Source: Mesorhizobium amorphae CCNWGS0123 (GTDB lineage: Bacteria; Pseudomonadota; Alphaproteobacteria; Rhizobiales; Rhizobiaceae). From it: a DNA stretch of 64,000 nt. The stretch is taken from the NCBI RefSeq assembly GCF_001686985.1, contig NZ_CP015318.1, positions 5,826,001 through 5,890,000 of the forward strand. Direction: 5' to 3'. A program made the position numbers and the translations under genes. The first letter of the stretch is position 1. Every line of letters starts with the position of its first letter. This document shows positions 46,509-53,790 of this stretch, piece by piece. The notes below the pieces were generated by a model, which saw nothing but the letters and a program-made list of their open reading frames with translations, ran no database searches and was not told the origin of the DNA.

Positions 46509-47009
46509 ATGGCGAATGTCGAACAGGTCGAGCCAAAAAAGGGACCTTCCCTTGTTATCCAGCTCGCCATGCTCCTGGCGATGACGGGCGCCGCCATCGG
46601 CATGGGCTGGATGTCCGGCGGCTATCTGAAAGCCGCTGGCGGGCCGGTGCCGGTACCGGTGGCCCCGGAAAACGAAGGCAGCACCGGGAAGGCCGCGGGC
46701 GCCGAGGGTCACGGAACCGAGGCCGGACCGGCGCTTGTCGCGCTACCACCGATCACCACCAACCTCGCCGCGCCGTCCGAGATCTGGCTAAGGCTGGAGG
46801 CATCGGTGGTCTATGACGCGCCGCAGCCATCGGCGATGACCGAGGAGATCCACCAGGATCTGCTGGCTCTGGTGCGCACGATGAAGCTGCATCAGATCGA
46901 GGGCGCCAGCGGCTACCAGCATCTGAAGGCCGACCTCGAGGAGCGCGCCGCCATCCGCAGCGGCGGTCATGCCAAACAGATTCTGATCAGGACATTGCTG
47001 CTCGAATGA
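46509..47009 (+). CDS. fliL: Flagellar basal-body-associated protein FliL
   Basis: This 166-residue protein has a single transmembrane helix (LVIQLAMLLAMTGAAIGMGW) and a periplasmic stomatin-like domain (SEIWLRLEASVVYD; AKQILIRTLLLE). It is believed to support the stator. Its stop overlaps the fliP start by four bases. Confidence 0.9.
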   Translation: MANVEQVEPKKGPSLVIQLAMLLAMTGAAIGMGWMSGGYLKAAGGPVPVPVAPENEGSTGKAAGAEGHGTEAGPALVALPPITTNLAAPSEIWLRLEASVVYDAPQPSAMTEEIHQDLLALVRTMKLHQIEGASGYQHLKADLEERAAIRSGGHAKQILIRTLLLE

Positions 47010-47737
47010 GAAGATTTCTTGTCGCCGCGGCGCTGTTGATCGTCGCCACATCCGTCGCCGGAGCCCAGCAGCTGGATCTCGGCGGCATCGGCAAGGCCGA
47101 CGGCACCACCGTCGGCTACATCATCCAGATGTTCGGCCTGCTCACCGTGCTGTCGGTGGCGCCGGGCCTGCTGATCATGGTGACGAGCTTCACCCGCTTC
47201 GTCATCGCTTTCTCGATCCTGCGCGCCGGCATCGGCCTGCAATCGACTCCGGCCAATTTGATCCTTATCTCGCTATCGCTGTTCATGACCTTCTATGTGA
47301 TGGCGCCGACCTTCGACCAGGCCTGGAACACCGGCGTCAAGCCGCTGATGGACAACCAGATCAGCCAGACCGAGGCATTCGAAAAGATTTCGGACCCGTT
47401 CCGTACCTTCATGCTGCGCAATGTGCGCGACAAGGATTTCGACCTCTTCGCCGACCTTGCCCGCGAGCGCGGCCAGGTCGTTGCAAAGGAGACCGTCGAC
47501 CTGCGCATCCTGGTGCCGGCCTTCATGATCTCGGAGATCCGTCGCGGCTTCGAGATCGGCTTCCTGATCGTGCTGCCGTTCCTCGTCATCGATCTGATCG
47601 TCGCCACCATCACCATGGCCATGGGCATGATGATGCTACCGCCGACCGTCGTGTCGCTGCCCTTCAAGATCCTGTTCTTCGTTTTGATCGACGGCTGGAA
47701 CCTGCTCGTCGGCAGCCTGGTGCGATCCTTCACCTGA
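47006..47737 (+). CDS. fliP: Flagellar export gate protein FliP
   Basis: This 243-residue protein has an N-terminal signal-like segment (FLVAAALLIVATSVAGAQ), then MVTSFTRFVIAFSILRAGIG, MTFYVMAPTFDQAWN, and a C-terminal membrane pair (GFLIVLPFLVIDLIVATITM; MMMLPPTVVSLPFKILFFV). It is the core export channel subunit. It is the last gene before the flagellin region, which starts after a 209-base leader. Confidence 0.95.
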   Translation: MRRFLVAAALLIVATSVAGAQQLDLGGIGKADGTTVGYIIQMFGLLTVLSVAPGLLIMVTSFTRFVIAFSILRAGIGLQSTPANLILISLSLFMTFYVMAPTFDQAWNTGVKPLMDNQISQTEAFEKISDPFRTFMLRNVRDKDFDLFADLARERGQVVAKETVDLRILVPAFMISEIRRGFEIGFLIVLPFLVIDLIVATITMAMGMMMLPPTVVSLPFKILFFVLIDGWNLLVGSLVRSFT

Positions 47738-47785
47738 CCGTCCGGCCAAACGCGGCGCCTGCAAGAATTTCCCGCAATATATTTT

Positions 47786-47795
47786 CGGTTAACCG
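47786..47795. promoter_or_regulatory. GGTTAACC palindrome upstream of flaA
   Basis: CGGTTAACCG is a 10-bp perfect palindrome, 152 bases before the flaA ATG. A larger palindrome with the same core lies upstream of flaB. It contains a TTAACC CtrA-type half-site. The shared core in two flagellin upstream regions suggests a common operator. Confidence 0.4.
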
Positions 47796-47888
47796 TCCGA
47801 TTTAGCGCTTTGGTAGGGACTTGCCACCATAGTCGCTCCAGATGGCGGGTGATCTGTTTCAGCGATCATTGGCATGATGCCGCACCGT

Positions 47889-47909
47889 CATACCGGACAA
47901 GCCGGTATG
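47889..47909 (+). promoter_or_regulatory. Hairpin in the flaA 5' leader
   Basis: CATACCGG (47889-47896) and CCGGTATG (47902-47909) form an 8-bp perfect stem with a five-base loop, 37 bases before the flaA ATG, followed by an A-rich unpaired stretch. A comparable hairpin precedes flaB. Flagellin leaders are the known targets of FlbT in other alphaproteobacteria, and flbT is in this window. Confidence 0.5.
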
Positions 47910-47946
47910 TCAAAAAAACACGTGTAAAAACAAGGTACGAGTAGCC

Positions 47947-48831
47947 ATGTCCAGTATCATGACCAACGCCTCGGCGCTGACCGCGCTGCAGAGCCTGAAC
48001 TCCACCAACAAGCAGCTTGAAATGACGCAGGCCCGCATTTCGACCGGCTACCGCGTCGCCACCGCCAGCGACAACGCCGCCTACTGGTCGATCGCCACCT
48101 CGATGAAATCCGACAACAAGGCGCTTTCAGCTGTTCAGGACTCGCTCGGCCTCGGCGCCGGCAAGGTCGACACCGCCTACACCGCCATCAATGACATCAA
48201 GGACCAGGTCGACCTGATCAAGACCAAGCTCGTCACCGCCCGTGGCGCCAGCCAGGAAGACCAGCAGAAGATCGCGACCGAAATCAACGCCATCCAGGCG
48301 CAGATCAAGTCGTCGGTCACCAACGCCAACTTTGCCGGCTCGAACCTTCTGCAGACCGACGGCGCCGCCGCTTCGGACCTGAAGATCGTCGCTTCCTACA
48401 ACCGTACCGGCGCGACCGTCACCATCGACACGATCGATGTCGCGGCTGCCGACACGCAGGTTCTCGACGTCGCCGGCACGGGCGGCATCGTCGGTGGTCT
48501 GCTGGCCACGACCTTCTTCGACCCGAGCGCAGCCGCGGTCGCCGACACCGCCATCGACACCGCGCTCGGCAACGTTGAAACGGCGCTTAGCTCACTGTCC
48601 ACCGGTGCTGCCTCGCTCGGCGCCGCCAAGTCGCGCATCGACACCCAGAAGAGCTTCCTGTCGAACCTCAGCGACTCGATCGACAAGGGCGTCGGCGCCC
48701 TGGTCGATGCCGACATGAACAAGGAATCGACCCGCCTGCAGGCGCTCCAGGTCCAGCAGCAGCTCGGCATCCAGGCGCTGTCAATCGCCAACGGCAACTC
48801 GCAGTCCATCCTGTCGCTGTTCCGCGGCTGA
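47947..48831 (+). CDS. flaA: Flagellin FlaA
   Basis: This 294-residue flagellin has the conserved D0/D1 N-terminus (TNASALTALQSLNSTNKQLE; RISTGYRVATASDNAAYWS) and C-terminal helix (DMNKESTRLQALQVQQQLG then QSILSLFRG). The variable central domain is short, so the filament subunit is compact. It differs from FlaB at about 25 of 294 positions by my side-by-side reading. It is exported to form the filament. It is preceded by a structured leader and followed by a strong terminator. Confidence 0.95.
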   Translation: MSSIMTNASALTALQSLNSTNKQLEMTQARISTGYRVATASDNAAYWSIATSMKSDNKALSAVQDSLGLGAGKVDTAYTAINDIKDQVDLIKTKLVTARGASQEDQQKIATEINAIQAQIKSSVTNANFAGSNLLQTDGAAASDLKIVASYNRTGATVTIDTIDVAAADTQVLDVAGTGGIVGGLLATTFFDPSAAAVADTAIDTALGNVETALSSLSTGAASLGAAKSRIDTQKSFLSNLSDSIDKGVGALVDADMNKESTRLQALQVQQQLGIQALSIANGNSQSILSLFRG

Positions 48832-48857
48832 TCGCTTACCGGACTTCAGTTATCTGC

Positions 48858-48890
48858 ATCGGGCCGCGCCATCAGCGCGGCCCGATTTTC
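48858..48890 (+). terminator. Terminator after flaA
   Basis: A 12-bp perfect stem (ATCGGGCCGCGC at 48858-48869, GCGCGGCCCGAT at 48875-48886, five-base loop) is followed by TTTTC. It lies 27 bases after the flaA stop codon and makes flaA a separate transcript. Confidence 0.85.
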
Positions 48891-48931
48891 GTTGTGAAGA
48901 TGCTACCGTTTTTCGTTGTCAAAGCATGGTT

Positions 48932-48947
48932 TTAACGCGCCATTAAC
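48932..48947 (+). promoter_or_regulatory. CtrA-type box upstream of flaB
   Basis: TTAA (48932-48935), seven bases, then TTAAC (48943-48947) is an exact match to the CtrA consensus TTAA-N7-TTAAC. It lies 133 bases before the flaB start. A further TTAACCAT half-site follows at 48967-48974. CtrA control of flagellins is known in several alphaproteobacteria; here only the sequence match is shown. Confidence 0.55.
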
Positions 48948-48962
48948 GATATCACGATACTC

Positions 48963-48974
48963 ATGGTTAACCAT
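48963..48974. promoter_or_regulatory. GGTTAACC palindrome upstream of flaB
   Basis: ATGGTTAACCAT is a 12-bp perfect palindrome, 106 bases before the flaB start. Its 8-bp core also occurs upstream of flaA (47787-47794). It overlaps a CtrA-type half-site, so it could be CtrA-bound or a site for another regulator such as FtcR. Confidence 0.4.
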
Positions 48975-49039
48975 TCGCTTAGGACGGGCAGACCACCAGT
49001 TGGTCGACAGGCATGACGCTCCCGCCAAACAGGTTGACC

Positions 49040-49058
49040 GGCATGCGCGAGGCATGCC
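49040..49058 (+). promoter_or_regulatory. Hairpin in the flaB 5' leader
   Basis: GGCATGC (49040-49046) and GCATGCC (49052-49058) form a 7-bp perfect stem with a five-base loop, 21 bases before the flaB start codon and just ahead of its ribosome-binding site AAGAGG. It mirrors the hairpin before flaA in loop size and position but not in sequence. Confidence 0.5.
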
Positions 49059-49079
49059 TGCTTTGAGAAGAGGTGTATC

Positions 49080-49964
49080 TTGGCAAGCATCATGACCAAC
49101 GCCGCGGCGCTGACCGCGCTTCAGAGTCTCAACGCCACCAACAAGCAGCTTGAAACGACGCAGGCCCGCATTTCGACCGGCTACCGCGTCGCCACCGCCA
49201 GCGACAACGCCGCCTACTGGTCGATCGCCACCTCGATGAAATCCGACAACAAGGCGCTTTCGGCTGTTCAGGACTCGCTCGGCCTCGGCGCCGGCAAGGT
49301 TGACACCGCCTACACCGCCATCACCGACATCAAGGACCAGGTCGACCTGATCAAGGCCAAGCTCGTCACCGCCCGTGGCGCGAGCCAGGACAACCAGCAG
49401 AAGATCGCGACGGAAATCAAGGCCATCCAGGACCAGATCAAGTCGTCCGTCACCAATGCCAGCTATGCCGGCTCGAATCTGCTGCAGAATGACGGCTTGG
49501 CCGCTTCGGACCTGAAGATCGTCGCTTCCTACAATCGTACCGGCACAACCGTCGCCATCGACACGATCGACGTCACGGCCGCCGACACCCAGGTTCTCGA
49601 CGTCGCCGGCACCGGCGGCATCGTCGGTGGTCTGCTGGCCACGACCTTCTTCGATCCGAGCGCCGCCGCGGTCACCGACACCGCCATCGACACTGCACTC
49701 GGTAGCGTTGAAACCGCGCTTGCCAGACTGTCGACCGGCGCTGCCTATCTCGGTGCCGCCAAGTCGCGCATCGACACCCAGCAGAGCTTCCTGTCGAACC
49801 TGAGCGACTCGATCGACAAGGGCGTCGGCGCCCTGGTCGATGCCGACATGAACAAGGAATCGACCCGCCTGCAGGCGCTCCAGGTCCAGCAGCAGCTCGG
49901 CATCCAGGCGCTGTCCATCGCCAACGGCAACTCGCAGTCCATCCTGTCGCTGTTCAAGAGCTAG
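49080..49964 (+). CDS. flaB: Flagellin FlaB
   Basis: This 294-residue flagellin closely resembles FlaA, with ASIMTNAAALTALQSLN at the start and SIANGNSQSILSLFKS at the end. The start appears to be TTG 49080, because AAGAGG lies six bases upstream and the reading then aligns residue for residue with FlaA. The first ATG in frame is four codons later and would remove conserved residues. It has its own leader and terminator. The two flagellins may form one heteropolymeric filament. Confidence 0.93.
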   Translation: MASIMTNAAALTALQSLNATNKQLETTQARISTGYRVATASDNAAYWSIATSMKSDNKALSAVQDSLGLGAGKVDTAYTAITDIKDQVDLIKAKLVTARGASQDNQQKIATEIKAIQDQIKSSVTNASYAGSNLLQNDGLAASDLKIVASYNRTGTTVAIDTIDVTAADTQVLDVAGTGGIVGGLLATTFFDPSAAAVTDTAIDTALGSVETALARLSTGAAYLGAAKSRIDTQQSFLSNLSDSIDKGVGALVDADMNKESTRLQALQVQQQLGIQALSIANGNSQSILSLFKS

Positions 49965-49970
49965 GCCCAG

Positions 49971-50006
49971 GCAAGTTTTTCCATTCGGGCAAGTTTTTCC
50001 ATTCGG
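49971..50006. repeat. Two tandem 18-bp repeats after flaB
   Basis: The 18-base unit starting GCAAGTTTTT and ending CCATTCGG occurs twice without gap (49971-49988, 49989-50006). A degenerate third copy, sharing TTCGGATTGA, follows to 50033. They lie six bases after the flaB stop and just before the terminator. A short duplication or a control element in the flaB 3' end would explain them. Confidence 0.7.
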
Positions 50007-50032
50007 ATTGACGAGCATTTTTCTTCGGATTG

Positions 50033-50060
50033 AAAGGCCGCGCCCGGGGCGCGGCCTTTT
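50033..50060 (+). terminator. Terminator after flaB
   Basis: A 12-bp stem (AAAGGCCGCGCC at 50033-50044, GGCGCGGCCTTT at 50048-50059, three-base loop) is followed by one more T. It separates flaB from the fliF operon 77 bases on. Confidence 0.8.
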
Positions 50061-50137
50061 CGTTTCCGCCTATCATCCTCGCACAAGCTTCGCGGTCTAG
50101 TGTTCCCACGGACAGTCTTGCTGGGAGCCGTTGAATC

Positions 50138-51784
50138 GTGCCGGAACAGATCCAGAGCATCATCTCGAATCTCCAGGGATTTGGCGTCAAGCGCCTCGCC
50201 ATGCTGGGCGGCATCGCCGCGCTGGTCATGGCCGTCATCGGCGTCGCCTCGGTCTATCTCAACCGGCCGGCCTACGAGACGCTCTATGTCGGGCTTGAAC
50301 GCTCCGACGTGAACCAGATCGGCCTGGTGTTGGGCGAAGCCGGCATCGGCTTCGACGTCGGCCCCGACGGCACCACCGTGCTGGTGCCGGCCGGCACCAC
50401 CGCGCAGGCGCGCATGCTGCTTGCCGAGAAGGGTCTGCCGACCAGCGCCAATGCCGGCTACGAGCTGTTCGACAATGTCGGCTCGCTCGGCCTGACATCC
50501 TTCATGCAGCAGATCACCCGTGTGCGGGCACTGGAAGGCGAGATCGCGCGCACCATCCAGTCGATTGCCGGCATCAAGGCGGCGCGCGTCCACATCGTCA
50601 TGTCAGAGCGCGCCAATTTCCGCCGCGACGAGCAGCAGCCCTCCGCCTCGGTGGTCATCCGCTATTCCGGCATCGATGCCGAAAAGAGCGCCATGTCGAT
50701 CCGCCATCTCGTCGCCGCCGCCGTTCCCGGTCTCTCGGCCGACAAGGTGACGGTGCTCGATTCCAACGGCAACCTTCTGGCGGCCGGCGACGACCCTTCC
50801 AACACCAGCGCCGCACGCACGCTGGGCGTCGAGCAGACGGTTGAGGCGCAGATCGGCGACAACATCCGCCGCGCGCTGACCCCCTATCTCGGTCCCGACA
50901 ATTTCCGTGCCAGCGTCAAGGCCGACGTCAACACCGACACCCGCCAGACCGAAGAGACGATCTTCGATCCGGAGTCGCGCGTCGAACGTTCCGTGCAGTC
51001 GGTGCGGGCCAATGAGAACAACAACCAGAAGCAGGCTTCGGCCCCGACAACCGTCGAGCAGAACCTGCCGGAGACCCAGACCACCAGCACCGAGGGCCCG
51101 CAATCCTCCTCCCAGAACGACCGCAAGGAGGAGATCACCAACTACGAGATCAATTCGAAGAAGATTGCCACCGTCTCCAACGGCTATTCGGTCACCAAGA
51201 TGTCGATCGCCGTCGTCGTCAACCAGCAGCGTCTGGCGACCATCCTCGGCAAGGACGCAACGCCCGAACAGATCGCCAAGCGCGTTGCCGACATTCAGAA
51301 GATGGTGGCTTCGGCCACCGGCTTCGACGACAAGCGCGGCGACGTTATCGACGTCTCGGCCGTCGAGTTCATCGACGGGCTGGACGGCGAGCCGATCGAA
51401 CAGCCTGGCATGCTGGCATCGATCGGAACGCATGCCGGCACCCTCATCAACGCCGGCGCCTTCATCGTCGTGGTGTTCCTGGTGGCTTTCTTCGGTCTGA
51501 GGCCGATGGCAGCTGCTCTGACGGCAAAGGCAACGCCAGCCCTCGCCGGTCCGAGCTTCGAGGACGTGCAGCGTTCGCTGCCGACGCCCGAGCCCGCCGC
51601 TCTCGAAACGGCGGCCGCTCCGGTCGCCTTGCCGGGCACCCGCCCCGGCTCCACCCCGCTTGACGACCTTCGCCAGAAGATCAGGCCCGCGCCGCAGGAC
51701 CGCCTTGCCCGCATGGTCGACATCAATGAGGAGCGCACTGCGCATATCCTGCGCAAATGGGCCGCCCAGGAAGTCGCGGGATAA
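50138..51784 (+). CDS. fliF: Flagellar MS-ring protein FliF
   Basis: This 548-residue protein has an N-terminal membrane segment (LAMLGGIAALVMAVIGVASVY), the ring-building domain (AYETLYVGLERSDVNQIG; ARVHIVMSERANFRRD), a linker region with GNLLAAGDDPSN, and a C-terminal membrane segment (LINAGAFIVVVFLVAFFGL) ending in a FliG-binding tail. The start is GTG 50138. It heads an operon with the fliH-like gene and motB. Confidence 0.95.
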   Translation: MPEQIQSIISNLQGFGVKRLAMLGGIAALVMAVIGVASVYLNRPAYETLYVGLERSDVNQIGLVLGEAGIGFDVGPDGTTVLVPAGTTAQARMLLAEKGLPTSANAGYELFDNVGSLGLTSFMQQITRVRALEGEIARTIQSIAGIKAARVHIVMSERANFRRDEQQPSASVVIRYSGIDAEKSAMSIRHLVAAAVPGLSADKVTVLDSNGNLLAAGDDPSNTSAARTLGVEQTVEAQIGDNIRRALTPYLGPDNFRASVKADVNTDTRQTEETIFDPESRVERSVQSVRANENNNQKQASAPTTVEQNLPETQTTSTEGPQSSSQNDRKEEITNYEINSKKIATVSNGYSVTKMSIAVVVNQQRLATILGKDATPEQIAKRVADIQKMVASATGFDDKRGDVIDVSAVEFIDGLDGEPIEQPGMLASIGTHAGTLINAGAFIVVVFLVAFFGLRPMAAALTAKATPALAGPSFEDVQRSLPTPEPAALETAAAPVALPGTRPGSTPLDDLRQKIRPAPQDRLARMVDINEERTAHILRKWAAQEVAG

Positions 51785-51787
51785 GCC

Positions 51788-52414
51788 ATGGCCTCAGTCG
51801 CCCTCTTCGATCTCCTGCCGGATTTCGGCACGCGTGCCCAGCGCGGCGCTCAGCCTCAGGCCACGAGCGAAGCCGAGCGCAAGCCGGAAGCGCCCGCGCC
51901 CCAGGCCGATATCGGCACGCTGATCGCCGAAGCCGTCGCCGAGGCCGAAGCAGCATTGGAAGCGCGCCTTGCCGTCGACCATCAGGCCGCGCTCGACGCC
52001 GAGCGCCAGGCCAATGCCGAGGAGGCGAAAGCCTTCCTCGACAGCTTCGGCGGCGATCTCGGCGCCGCCGTCGCCGAGCGCATCGAGGTGATGGAGGCAC
52101 GCTTGACCGGGCTCGTCGGCGCTACGGTCGGCCGCATCGTCGGCGGCATCGTCACCGACGACCTGCAGAAGCGCTCGATCGAGGCTCTTGCCCGCACCAT
52201 CGGCGAGGCCGTCGCCGATTCCGAGGCAGTGCGCATCTCCGTGCGCGGCCCTCTTTCGCTGTTCGAAACGCTGAAGACCTCTCTCGGCCCGCGCGCTGCG
52301 CAACTCGACTTTGTCGAGAGCCCAGGTTTCGACCTGACCGTTGCCATCGATGAAACGGTCTTCGAGACGCGCATCGCAGAATGGTCGGGTTCCCTGTCCG
52401 AGATCCTGTCATGA
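51788..52414 (+). CDS. fliH: FliH-like flagellar export regulator
   Basis: This 208-residue protein has an alanine- and glutamate-rich coiled-coil (about residues 40-95, with AEAVAEAEAALEARL) and a C-terminal half (DLQKRSIEALARTIGEAVAD) similar in pattern to FliH, which holds FliI at the export gate. Sequence identity to known FliH is low by eye, and the symbol rests partly on its position between fliF and motB. Its stop overlaps the motB start by four bases. Confidence 0.6.
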   Translation: MASVALFDLLPDFGTRAQRGAQPQATSEAERKPEAPAPQADIGTLIAEAVAEAEAALEARLAVDHQAALDAERQANAEEAKAFLDSFGGDLGAAVAERIEVMEARLTGLVGATVGRIVGGIVTDDLQKRSIEALARTIGEAVADSEAVRISVRGPLSLFETLKTSLGPRAAQLDFVESPGFDLTVAIDETVFETRIAEWSGSLSEILS

Positions 52415-53790
52415 GCGCTGTCGAGGCCGGCGAAGCCAGGCACGAGATCATCATCGTCAAGCGCAATCATGACGACCACGACGATGGCCATCATGGCGGC
52501 GTCTGGAAGATCGCGTTTGCCGATTTCATGACCGCCATGATGTGCTTCTTCCTCGTCATGTGGCTGATCAACGCCGCCAACGAGCAGACCAAGGCGGCCG
52601 TCGCCAGCTACTTCAACCCGGTCGAGCTGATCGACCGCAATTCCAGCCGCAAGGGGCTTGAAGATGTCGGCGATGGCCCGAGCAAGGTCGGGCTGACGGC
52701 CGACAATCCGCAGGACGGGGTCAGCAAGGCCGGCGAGGACGGCCAGGGCGCCGCCGGATCTTCCGACAAAAGGCAGGCCAAGGAATCCTCGCAGGCATCG
52801 GACCGCTCCGACGAACAGATGTTTGCCGACCCCTACGCGGTCCTGTCGGAGATCGCCGCCGACACCGGCGTGATGCAGAACGTCAGCGAGAAGGGCGATG
52901 GCGGGGTGCAGAATTCCGGCCCGGCGACCGGTGCCTCCGGCGGCGTATCCTACCGCGATCCGTTCGCGCCGGACTTCTGGTCGCAGCAGGTGGCCGCGCC
53001 CGGCGCCGAGGCAAGTGCCGAACGCACCAGGATCGAAGGCGATCCGGTGAAGGCCGGCGACAAGGTTGCAGAAAGTCAGGTGCCGAAGGTCAAGGCCGTG
53101 CCGCCGGCGCCGCCCGTGACGGCTGCACCGCTCGAGCCATTGGCAAAATCCGCGCCGGACAAGATGGAGCCGAAAACGGCGTCGACGGCAAAGACCGAAG
53201 CGGCAAAACCCGAAACCATGGCGAAGGCCGAGCCGGCGCCGAAGACCGAGCCCGCGGCAAAGGTCGAAACCGTCAAGGCCGAGGAGACCGCAAGGACCGA
53301 TGCCGGCGAAAAGGCGCCGAGCGCCGCCACCGTCAAGGCCGCGGCCGAGGTCAAGCAGCAACTGGGCGAGGCCTTCAAGCCGGGCGACAAGCTGCGTGAC
53401 GGTGTCTCGGTCGAGGCAACCGACAAGGGTGTCGTGATCTCGATCACCGACCAGCTCGATTTCGGCATGTTCGAGATCGGCTCGGCCATGCCGAGGCGCG
53501 AACTGGTGCTGGCGATGGAGAAGATCGGCCGCATCGTCAACGGCCAGAAGGGCACGATCAGCATCAACGGCCATACCGACGCACGGCCGTTCCGCAGCGA
53601 CACCTACGACAATTGGCGGCTGTCCACGGCGCGTGCCCACTCCGCCTACTACATGCTGGTGCGCGGCGGCGTCGACGAGCGCCGTATCACCGAGGTCGCG
53701 GGCTTTGCCGACCGTCAGCCGAAGGATCCAGCCGATCCGATGTCGGCCGCGAACCGCCGCATCGAAATCCTGATGACGAGCGGCGGATGA
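52411..53790 (+). CDS. motB: Flagellar stator protein MotB
   Basis: This 459-residue stator subunit has one transmembrane helix with the proton-binding aspartate (FADFMTAMMCFFLVMWL, Asp 38) and a C-terminal OmpA-like peptidoglycan-binding domain (GTISINGHTDARPFRSD; RGGVDERRITEVAGFADRQ). Between them lies a long Ala/Lys/Glu/Pro-rich linker (about residues 210-310). The ATG at 52411 overlaps the FliH-like stop; an upstream ATG at 52381 would add ten residues of another gene. The stop overlaps motC by ATGA. Confidence 0.94.
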   Translation: MSAVEAGEARHEIIIVKRNHDDHDDGHHGGVWKIAFADFMTAMMCFFLVMWLINAANEQTKAAVASYFNPVELIDRNSSRKGLEDVGDGPSKVGLTADNPQDGVSKAGEDGQGAAGSSDKRQAKESSQASDRSDEQMFADPYAVLSEIAADTGVMQNVSEKGDGGVQNSGPATGASGGVSYRDPFAPDFWSQQVAAPGAEASAERTRIEGDPVKAGDKVAESQVPKVKAVPPAPPVTAAPLEPLAKSAPDKMEPKTASTAKTEAAKPETMAKAEPAPKTEPAAKVETVKAEETARTDAGEKAPSAATVKAAAEVKQQLGEAFKPGDKLRDGVSVEATDKGVVISITDQLDFGMFEIGSAMPRRELVLAMEKIGRIVNGQKGTISINGHTDARPFRSDTYDNWRLSTARAHSAYYMLVRGGVDERRITEVAGFADRQPKDPADPMSAANRRIEILMTSGG

